A DNA stretch of 64,000 nucleotides, taken from Viridibacterium sp047600765 (GTDB lineage: Bacteria; Pseudomonadota; Gammaproteobacteria; Burkholderiales; Rhodocyclaceae). Shown one piece after another: positions 58,043-64,000 of the stretch. How positions within the stretch are numbered: position 1 is the stretch's first letter; each line of letters begins with the position of its first letter. Made by a program: the position numbers and the translations under genes. The notes below the pieces were generated by a model. The model was given only the letters and a program-made list of their open reading frames with translations. It did not search any database and was not told the origin of the DNA. The stretch spans positions 1,736,001 to 1,800,000 of the forward strand of contig JASGKF010000001.1 of NCBI GenBank assembly GCA_047600765.1. Direction: 5' to 3'.

Positions 58043-58899
58043 TGGATGCCCTGCTCGACCGGCTCGCCGGATGGGCGCCCGACAACTTCGACAGGATCGT
58101 GCACGTCGCCGTCATCTTCGTGCTCGCCGGCCTCGCGCTGCGACTGATCCGCCGCGTCGTGCCGGCGCTACACGACTCCATCTCGCACCAGCACAGCCAC
58201 GAAGCGCAGCAGCGCATCAAGACCCTGTCACGCGTCATCAGCTACGCGCTCACCGTGGCGGTGGCCGTCATCACGGGCATCCTCATCCTCGCCGAGTTCG
58301 GCATCTCGGTGGCACCCATACTCGGCGCAGCAGGCGTGGTCGGCATTGCCGTCGGCTTCGGCGCGCAGAGTCTCGTCAAGGACTACTTCACGGGCTTCTT
58401 CCTGTTGCTGGAGAACCAGATACGCCACGGCGACGTCGTGGAGGCGGGCGGACGCTCAGGCGTCGTCGAAGAGCTTACGTTGCGCTACCTGCGCCTGCGC
58501 GACTACTCGGGCAATGTGCACTACATCCCCAACGGTGTGATCAACGTGGTGACCAACATGAGCCTGGGCTTTGCCTACGCCGTGGTGGATGCGCGCATCG
58601 ACGGCGGCGAAGACGTGGACTTCGTCATCGACCTGATGCGCGAGACGGGCGAGATCCTGCGCAAGGATGAAGCCCTCGGCGATGGCATTCTCGACGACCT
58701 CGAGATCGCCGGCATCGAGCAATGGACCGAGACGGGTCTCGTCATCCGCGCGCGCTTCCGCGTGAAGCCCTTGCAGCAGTGGAGCGTGCGGCGCGAGTTC
58801 CTGCGCCACCTCAAGCAGGTCTTCGACAGCGAGGGCATCATCACCTCGCCGGTCCAGCTGCGCATCGCAGACACCGCACCGGCGGGCAAGGCCGCCTGA
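58042..58899 (+). CDS. MscS-family mechanosensitive channel
   Basis: 285 residues. Three helices, the pore-lining one being GAAGVVGIAVGFGAQSLVKDYFTGFFLLLENQI, the classic Gly/Ala-rich TM3 with the Gln-Ser-Leu kink, followed by the cytoplasmic beta domain (GDVVEAGGRSGVVEEL.. ) and the alpha/beta vestibule end. Releases solutes at hypo-osmotic shock. Its ATG shares one base with the GH15 stop, so trehalose synthesis (hyperosmotic) and emergency release are on one mRNA. Confidence 0.93.
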   Translation: MDALLDRLAGWAPDNFDRIVHVAVIFVLAGLALRLIRRVVPALHDSISHQHSHEAQQRIKTLSRVISYALTVAVAVITGILILAEFGISVAPILGAAGVVGIAVGFGAQSLVKDYFTGFFLLLENQIRHGDVVEAGGRSGVVEELTLRYLRLRDYSGNVHYIPNGVINVVTNMSLGFAYAVVDARIDGGEDVDFVIDLMRETGEILRKDEALGDGILDDLEIAGIEQWTETGLVIRARFRVKPLQQWSVRREFLRHLKQVFDSEGIITSPVQLRIADTAPAGKAA

Positions 58900-58917
58900 G
58901 CCGTGTTGGCATAGGCG

Positions 58918-60315
58918 TCAATACGCCTTGCTGTCGCGCGCGACCAGCAACACGGTGCGCAGGATGATGCTGAGGTCCAGCGGCAGCGACCAGTTGCGCA
59001 GGTATTCGAGGTCGAAACGGATGCGCATCTTCATGTGTTCGAGATCGTCGCCACCGCGATAACCGTTGACCTGCGCCCAGCCCGTGATGCCGGGCCGAAC
59101 CTTGTGACGCACCATGTAGCCAGGTATCAGCTTGCGATACTGCTCATTGACCGCAATCGCATGCGGTCGTGGACCGACGATGCTCATGCGTCCCTGCAAC
59201 ACATTGATGAACTGGGGCAACTCATCGAGCGAGGTCTTGCGGATGAAGGCACCGAAGGGTGTCACGCGCGCATCACCCTGCTTCACCTGGGTGTAGTGGC
59301 GATCACCGTCTTCGGTGACGGTCATCGAGCGGAACTTGTAGACCGTGATCTCGCGACCATCGAGACCGTAGCGACGCTGCGAGAAGATGATGGGGCCCGG
59401 TGAGCCCATGCGTACGCCGATGGCGACAGCCAGCATCACGGGCGAGATGAGCACGAGGATCAGGCTTGCCAGCACGATGTCCGACAGACGCTTGGTCACA
59501 CCGCGCATGCCGGCGAAAGGCGTCTCGCAGACCGTGACGACGGGAACACCTGCAATCGAGTCGACGCGCCCCTGTATGAGATCGGTCATGAAGATGTCGG
59601 GCACGAAGAACAGCGAGGCCGTCGTGTCACGCAGGTCGTCGAGCAGCGACAGGATGCGTGGCTGCGCCGCCATCGGCAACGCTATATAGATGTGTTCGAT
59701 CCTGTGCTGTTTCACGTAGCTTGCGAGCTGTTTCGTGCGCCCCAGCAGTCGCCGCTCCCCGACGCTTTCGAGGCGATCGGCAGTGCGATCATCGAAAAAT
59801 CCGTGAAAGCGGATACCGAGTCCGGCGTTTTCGATGAATTGCCGCGCCAGCGTCGCACCGGCTTCATTGCATCCAACCACGACAGCACTGTGTTGATGTG
59901 TGCGCTCCATCAACAGGGGCAGACCACGTCGCATGCCCTCGTTGATCAGTAGGAGGCTGAACAGGGTCAGCCCTGTCCAGCTCGCGATGAATGCCGTCGA
60001 GAAGTAGCGCAGGCTGTCCGTGACATGGCCGAACAGCAGCAGCGCTGCCACGACCAGCAACCAGTCGACAGCGCCTTTGCCAGCCATGCGTTGCGGGCTG
60101 TCAGCCAGTTGCAGCGAGCCGGGGAAGGTAGACAGCAAGGTGATCAGCGCGAGTATCACGTGCTGTGCGCCGAGTGGTCTGTCGAACAGCGCGGCCGAGA
60201 TGAACAGACAACTCACCACGATGGCGGGATCGAGAAACACCTCGATGAAAGTCGTGATGCGCAGATGACTGACAGCAAGCGCCGAGGCGCGATGTGCATT
60301 GAGTGCAATTTGCAT
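58918..60315 (-). CDS. Undecaprenyl-phosphate glucose phosphotransferase, EpsB-like
   Basis: 465 residues from ATG 60315 (GGGAG upstream). Four or five N-terminal helices, a CoA-binding-like Rossmann segment (SAVVVGCNEAGATLARQFIE), a further helix, and the catalytic bacterial sugar transferase domain with KRLSDIVLASLILVLISPVMLAVAI, YKFRSM, RKTSLDELPQFINVLQGRMSIVGPRPHA and GITGWAQVNGYRGG. Transfers sugar-1-phosphate to undecaprenyl phosphate, the first step of Wzx/Wzy-type exopolysaccharide. Divergent from the epsL-like gene. Confidence 0.94.
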   Translation of the reverse strand: MQIALNAHRASALAVSHLRITTFIEVFLDPAIVVSCLFISAALFDRPLGAQHVILALITLLSTFPGSLQLADSPQRMAGKGAVDWLLVVAALLLFGHVTDSLRYFSTAFIASWTGLTLFSLLLINEGMRRGLPLLMERTHQHSAVVVGCNEAGATLARQFIENAGLGIRFHGFFDDRTADRLESVGERRLLGRTKQLASYVKQHRIEHIYIALPMAAQPRILSLLDDLRDTTASLFFVPDIFMTDLIQGRVDSIAGVPVVTVCETPFAGMRGVTKRLSDIVLASLILVLISPVMLAVAIGVRMGSPGPIIFSQRRYGLDGREITVYKFRSMTVTEDGDRHYTQVKQGDARVTPFGAFIRKTSLDELPQFINVLQGRMSIVGPRPHAIAVNEQYRKLIPGYMVRHKVRPGITGWAQVNGYRGGDDLEHMKMRIRFDLEYLRNWSLPLDLSIILRTVLLVARDSKAY

Positions 60316-60339
60316 GACGTGCTCCCTGTACGGACTGAC

Positions 60340-60354
60340 TGGCATGCAGATTGC
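60340..60354 (+). promoter_or_regulatory. Sigma-54 promoter of the epsL-like gene
   Basis: TGGCATG-CAGA-TTGC with GG-N10-GC spacing, one base from consensus, 55 bp before the ATG at 60409 in the 93-bp gap between divergent eps genes. Confidence 0.72.
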
Positions 60355-60408
60355 CTCATGCCTCGCATGCCTCACTTCCCGCATGCAATTTCATCTCTAG
60401 CAAGAACC

Positions 60409-61623
60409 ATGGCAATGAAAACAAACTCATCCCGCATCATCGCGCTGCCACTGCTCCTGCTGTGTGTTGGCGCTGCTCGCAGCTGGGCTCAAAGCACGAA
60501 CGAAGACAAGGAAGGTCTTGGCTTCGTTGCCGCCCAGCGATTCCGTTACGACAGCAATGTGTTCCTGTTGCCCGACAGTGGCAGCAACGCAGCGACTACG
60601 GCAGCAGGTCAACGACACGATGTCATCTCGACGACCTTGCTGAGTGCCAGCTACGCGCAACGCTTCGGCCTGCACAAGCTGAGCCTGGGCTTTGCGCCGA
60701 GTGTCGTCAGATATCTGGAGTTCGATCAGTTCGATCACTTCGCCTACAACGCGCTTGCCGACTGGTCAGGACTCGTCGGCAGTGATGGCAGGTATGGCTT
60801 GCGTTACGAGCGCACGCGCGCAGCGAGCCGACTCGCAGATCAGGTACAGGCCGAGAAGAATCTCGTCACGACCGATGCGCTCAGTGCTGACTTCATTGTC
60901 CGCACTGGCTTGAAGTGGCAGGGTGTGTCGACATGGCGTGCCACGCGCAGCCGCAACAGCGCAGTGGCGGAACAGGGTGGCGACAACCAGGGCTGGTCGG
61001 GTGACATGGGCATGCGCTTCTCGCCGGGCTCCGGCAACAGGTCGGACCTGCGCTACCGGCGTTCGCAGTATCGCTACAGCAACGTGATCCCGAGCCAGCT
61101 TGCCGACAACAACTACAAGCAGGACGAGCTCGAACTGTCGTGGTTGTGGCAAGTCACCGAGCCCTCGCGTCTAGAAGGGCGCGCGAGCTATCTGCGGCGT
61201 CGGCACGATCACTTCCACGAACGTGACTTCAGCGGCTTCGTCGGCAAGCTGCAGTACGTCTGGCGTCCCACGACAACGACAGCGCTCACCACCAGCATGT
61301 TCCGTGAGCTCGGTGCCATCACGGATGCCTCTGCAAGCTATGCGCGGACCTATGGCTTTGGCCTCGCACCGTCCTGGCAGATCGATCCGCAATGGAGTCT
61401 CGCTGCACTCGCGGAATGGCGCTACAGGCGTTACGAAGGCTACTCACAAATCGGCAGGCCGGATGACCGCAGCCTGCTGACCGGACTGGCTACGACATAC
61501 AAGCCGACCGAGCTCTGGGCTCTCACGCTGGGACTGGGTGAGGAGCGTCGTCGCTCCAGTGATCCCGCCCGCACTTACTCCGCCTGGACGGCATCGATGA
61601 CTGCGCGTTGGGAGCTGCGCTGA
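60409..61623 (+). CDS. EpsL-like outer-membrane beta-barrel exopolysaccharide protein
   Basis: 404 residues from ATG 60409. Signal peptide ending near SWAQS, then a start typical of EpsL-type proteins (GLGFVAAQRFRYDSNVFLLP) and alternating aromatic beta-strands to the C-terminal SMTARWELR, an outer-membrane barrel end. In methanolan-type eps clusters EpsL is a conserved component of the export apparatus. Preceded by a sigma-54 promoter. Confidence 0.85.
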   Translation: MAMKTNSSRIIALPLLLLCVGAARSWAQSTNEDKEGLGFVAAQRFRYDSNVFLLPDSGSNAATTAAGQRHDVISTTLLSASYAQRFGLHKLSLGFAPSVVRYLEFDQFDHFAYNALADWSGLVGSDGRYGLRYERTRAASRLADQVQAEKNLVTTDALSADFIVRTGLKWQGVSTWRATRSRNSAVAEQGGDNQGWSGDMGMRFSPGSGNRSDLRYRRSQYRYSNVIPSQLADNNYKQDELELSWLWQVTEPSRLEGRASYLRRRHDHFHERDFSGFVGKLQYVWRPTTTTALTTSMFRELGAITDASASYARTYGFGLAPSWQIDPQWSLAALAEWRYRRYEGYSQIGRPDDRSLLTGLATTYKPTELWALTLGLGEERRRSSDPARTYSAWTASMTARWELR

Positions 61624-62018
61624 CGTCGCTGTGGCCCGCATCGCCTGCCGGCAGTTCCTGCGCAGGAAAAAATGCGGAACCGTCACCAGATGGCGACACC
61701 TGAAGCACATTGCTGCTGCGCAATATACCAATGCCGTCCGTAATGGCTGATAGATCACTGAATACAGCGCGAAATACTGCCTTCAATCTATTTACAGATT
61801 GATTAATTGATCTGTCTCCATATCACGACACATTTATCAAGCAATTGATTTATATGTGTTTGTTTTTTGCAATTTTTCGAAGAAATCTGTTTTCAGATCA
61901 GCGATTTTTATTTTGCATGGCTGAATATTTGATAAGTGAAAGCGCTCTCAGTGCCTATAGTGCAGAGCAACAAAGCATTCCATTTGCCAGCCTTTGAACG
62001 CGTCGCGAGGTCATTGTC
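61624..62018 (+). other. AT-rich intergenic region upstream of the small PEP-like protein
   Basis: 395 bp, by far the most AT-rich stretch of the window in its second half. Holds CAATCT-N6-AGATTG (61784-61801) and T/A-rich tracts at 61855-61920. Looks like a regulatory region open to H-NS/MvaT-like or c-di-GMP-dependent regulators; no gene seen. No intrinsic terminator was found after the epsL-like gene. Confidence 0.5.
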
Positions 62019-62363
62019 ATGAAGCGAATTCCAGTTCTTGTCCTGGTCTGCCTGTCTGCCGGATTGATGCCCCCGGCTGCCTCTTCCAGCGACCGTATTT
62101 CCACCCGTGAAGCGAGTGCAACGAGCTCGCAGGAATTGCGTCGGGAGGCCTTTCGCGCAAGACGGGTGCTGCCTGAGCGGGCCGCTGCCGAGCTCTCTGT
62201 CGCGGATGCGGGCGCTCGTCTTTCAGCTTCGTCAGACAGGTCCCGCCGGCATGCGGAGTCGCGTAGCGAACGTGATCGCGACCTCAGCATTTATTCCATG
62301 ATCATTTCTGGCCTTGGCGTGGCGATGCTGTCTTTTGTTCGCCATCTCGGCAAGTTCCTCTGA
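62019..62363 (+). CDS. Small secreted protein with PEP-CTERM-like tail
   Basis: 114 residues. Signal peptide MKRIPVLVLVCLSAGLMPPAASS, an Arg/Glu/Ser-rich middle, and a C-terminus IYSMIISGLGVAMLSFVRHLGKF: a short hydrophobic helix with GLG followed by basic residues, the layout of PEP-CTERM sorting signals although the Pro-Glu-Pro box itself is lacking. Lies between epsL- and epsE-like genes. Either a degenerate exosortase substrate or a small membrane-anchored eps accessory protein. Confidence 0.6.
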   Translation: MKRIPVLVLVCLSAGLMPPAASSSDRISTREASATSSQELRREAFRARRVLPERAAAELSVADAGARLSASSDRSRRHAESRSERDRDLSIYSMIISGLGVAMLSFVRHLGKFL

Positions 62364-62389
62364 AGCCGGACAGTGGGCGGTGCGTTTTC

Positions 62390-62404
62390 TGGCACGCCCG
62401 ATGC
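62390..62404 (+). promoter_or_regulatory. Sigma-54 promoter of the epsE-epsF genes
   Basis: TGGCACG-CCCG-ATGC, GG-N10-GC spacing, 88 bp before ATG 62492. Perfect -24 element, one mismatch at -12. Confidence 0.7.
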
Positions 62405-62491
62405 TAGTAGCCATAGGGCACAGCAGCGAGATGTCGTCACGCTGCGTGTGCATGACAGCGAAAAGAAACCGATGAGCTTGTGAGGGAAAAG

Positions 62492-63322
62492 ATGCGTCGA
62501 ATCCTGCTTGCCTTCCTCGTATTGCTGGCAATGCCTTCTGCACTGATACCGCTGCCCCTGTTCCTGTACGCGGGTCGCAGTCAGGCGGCAACAACGGAGT
62601 ACCTGCTCGCTGCCGGCGACATCATTCGTGTCTCGGTGTATCAGAACCCTGATCTCATGACCTCGGCCCGGGTCACCGAAAGCGGCACCATCACCTTCCC
62701 CCTGCTGGGCAGCGTGAAGGTCGGTGGGCTGGCCATCTTCGAGGCGGAGGCCCTGATCGCAGGCGGGCTGGAACAGCGTGGCCTGGTGAAGAGTCCGCAG
62801 GTCTCCATCCTGCTGCAGGAGCTGCGTGGCAGTCAGGTGGTGGTCTACGGCCAGGTGAACAAGGCTGGCCGCTATCCGCTCGAAACGACCGGCATGCGTC
62901 TCAGCGACGCGCTGGCACTGGCTGGCGGCATCGCACCGACCGGTGCCGACATCGTCGTCGTGACGGGCGAACGTGATGGCAAGCCTTTCCGCCACGAGGT
63001 CGACATACCGTCGATGTATCGCGGTGACGGACAGAATGACAAGAATATGTACATGGTGGGTGGCGATACGGTCTTCGTCGGTCGTGCGCCGGTGTTCTAC
63101 ATCTACGGCGAAGTGCAGAAGCCGGGCGCACTGCGGCTCGAACGCGAGATGACGCTGATGCAGGCCGTCGCGGCCGGCGGCGGACTGACGCCACGCGGCA
63201 CGCTGCGCGGCGTGCGCGTCAATCGCCGCGATGCCAGCGGAAAACTTGGCGAGATGCGCATGAACCTGGAGTCCGGCATCCAGGAGAACGATGTGATCTA
63301 CATCCGCGCCAGTCTTTTCTAG
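62492..63322 (+). CDS. Polysaccharide export protein, EpsE/Wza-like
   Basis: 276 residues from ATG 62492 with GAGGGAAAAG just upstream. Long signal sequence to about residue 34, then the poly-export domain (YLLAAGDIIRVSVYQNPDL, GTITFPLLGSVKVGGL) and SLBB domains (VVVYGQVNKAGRYPL; FYIYGEVQKPGALRLE). No lipobox Cys is evident, as in the EpsE branch. Forms the outer-membrane/periplasmic export channel with EpsL. Followed by the EpsF-like gene after 9 bp. Confidence 0.92.
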   Translation: MRRILLAFLVLLAMPSALIPLPLFLYAGRSQAATTEYLLAAGDIIRVSVYQNPDLMTSARVTESGTITFPLLGSVKVGGLAIFEAEALIAGGLEQRGLVKSPQVSILLQELRGSQVVVYGQVNKAGRYPLETTGMRLSDALALAGGIAPTGADIVVVTGERDGKPFRHEVDIPSMYRGDGQNDKNMYMVGGDTVFVGRAPVFYIYGEVQKPGALRLEREMTLMQAVAAGGGLTPRGTLRGVRVNRRDASGKLGEMRMNLESGIQENDVIYIRASLF

Positions 63323-63331
63323 GAGCCACGG

Positions 63332-64000
63332 ATGAGCCTCCGACATCTTCTTCTCGTTCTCCGCTCGCGCTGGCGCACCGTTGTCGCGGTGCTGCTGGTG
63401 TGCGTGCTGGCCACGGCTGCCGTCAATCTTTCCATGCCCATGCAGTACCGCGCGGCAGCCACCGTCGTGGTCAACGTCAAGGGCAATGACCCGGTGGCAG
63501 GCAACACCGCCCAGCAGACACAGGTGGTGCCAGGCTACCTCGCGACGCAAGTCGGCATCGTCGCGAGTGACCGTGTCGTCAAGCGCGTCATCGCCGCCCT
63601 GCATCTCACCGAAGACACTGCGCTGCGCGACAAGTGGCGCGCGGCGGGTGAACAGGGCGAGCTCGATGCCTGGATCGCGGCACGCCTGCTCAAGCAGTTG
63701 CAGGTGCGGCCTGCGCAGGAAGGCAACCTCATCCATATCGCCGTCAACTGGGAGAACGCTGTACGCGCAGCACAGATCGCCAACACCTTCGCGCAGGCCT
63801 ACATCGACGTCAACCTCGAACTCAAGGTCGAGCCAGCAAAGCAGTACGCCTCCTGGTTCGAGGAGCGCAACCAGGTCTTGCGCAAGAATCTGGAGCAGGC
63901 GCAACAGCGTCTGTCGGAGTACCAGCGCAACAAGGGCATCGTCGCCACTTCGGATGCACGTCTCGATGTCGAGAACCTGCGCCTCAACGAATTGTCGAGC
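63332..64000 (+). CDS. Chain-length determinant protein EpsF-like (Wzz type), partial
   Basis: 223 codons to the window end; the gene continues beyond. ATG 63332 with AGGAG ahead. N-terminal helix at about 15-35 (WRTVVAVLLVCVLATAAVNL), then the periplasmic Wzz domain with a growing coiled coil (SWFEERNQVLRKNLEQAQQRLSEYQRNKGI). Controls polymer length and export in the same system as the EpsE-like gene. The C-terminal helix and any kinase domain lie outside the window. Confidence 0.92.
   Translation, partial: MSLRHLLLVLRSRWRTVVAVLLVCVLATAAVNLSMPMQYRAAATVVVNVKGNDPVAGNTAQQTQVVPGYLATQVGIVASDRVVKRVIAALHLTEDTALRDKWRAAGEQGELDAWIAARLLKQLQVRPAQEGNLIHIAVNWENAVRAAQIANTFAQAYIDVNLELKVEPAKQYASWFEERNQVLRKNLEQAQQRLSEYQRNKGIVATSDARLDVENLRLNELSS

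Noticed and set aside
1..64000. CRISPR array, prophage or classical insertion sequence
   Set aside because: No regularly spaced repeat array, no integrase, transposase or phage structural genes were seen; repeats present are palindromic dispersed units and one direct-repeat pair.

Overview
The window is a high-GC (roughly 63-65%) chromosomal segment from a proteobacterium, most likely a betaproteobacterium of the Rhodocyclales/Burkholderiales type. That assignment is an inference from gene families, the eps/methanolan-like exopolysaccharide locus, AprBA-like proteins and RutR/URC genes; no rRNA or marker phylogeny was possible. Genes are tightly packed, often with 1-4 bp stop/start overlaps, and dispersed palindromic repeats sit between and sometimes inside genes.

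Layout. 0-0.5 kb: tail of a GH28 polygalacturonase. 0.6-8.3 kb (minus strand): one long operon of a GntR/HutC regulator, an AprA-like flavoprotein (frameshifted), an AprB-like ferredoxin, a HEAT-repeat protein, a taurine/nitrate-type ABC importer (binding protein, permease, ATPase) and a DUF971 protein. A HutC-like operator lies upstream and a TauE-type sulfite/organic-anion exporter is divergent. 9.4-14.8 kb: DUF2252, small membrane and secreted proteins, a zincin, and a MntH-type metal importer, closed by a strong terminator. 14.9-23.7 kb: a CHASE3/PAS/GGDEF sensor, MATE exporter, AraC regulator, esterase, aldo/keto reductase, a frameshifted MEKHLA protein and a CPBP protease.

23.7-32 kb is the most unusual part: a sigma-54/RtcR RNA-repair locus. 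From an RtcR-type promoter, the minus strand carries two abutting tRNA-like RNAs (one lacking an anticodon arm but with a perfect acceptor stem and encoded CCA, one with a CAU anticodon and an imperfect acceptor stem). Then follow a slipin/SPFH protein, a zinc ribbon, RtcB ligase, a low-GC HEPN-like protein, a pol-beta nucleotidyltransferase (RlaP-like), a small phosphatase and RtcA. The divergent activator gene rtcR is interrupted by an in-frame TGA at a conserved Trp.

32.6-37.8 kb: a uracil/cytosine catabolic operon of the URC type (URC1, URC4, uracil phosphoribosyltransferase, RutR-like TetR, cytosine deaminase) with a perfect RutR-like operator. 38-46.8 kb: small envelope proteins, PACE exporter, FMN reductase, a PAS-GGDEF protein, a TldD/PmbA pair, a low-GC epimerase flanked by about 65-bp direct repeats, and an M48 protease. 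47-52 kb: a giant TPR protein with an embedded C39-like peptidase domain. 52-53 kb: two EF-hand proteins, one behind a consensus sigma-54 promoter. 53.2-58.9 kb: trehalose synthesis (membrane-anchored OtsA, OtsB), a GH15 glucoamylase-like enzyme and an MscS channel, an apparent osmotic-stress operon. 58.9 kb to the end: the start of an exopolysaccharide locus (EpsB-, EpsL-, EpsE-, EpsF-like) with sigma-54 promoters in front of epsL and epsE and a small PEP-CTERM-like protein.

Three genes (AprA-like, MEKHLA, rtcR) carry single-nucleotide lesions. They may be real decay or residual sequencing error, and this matters for any functional reading.
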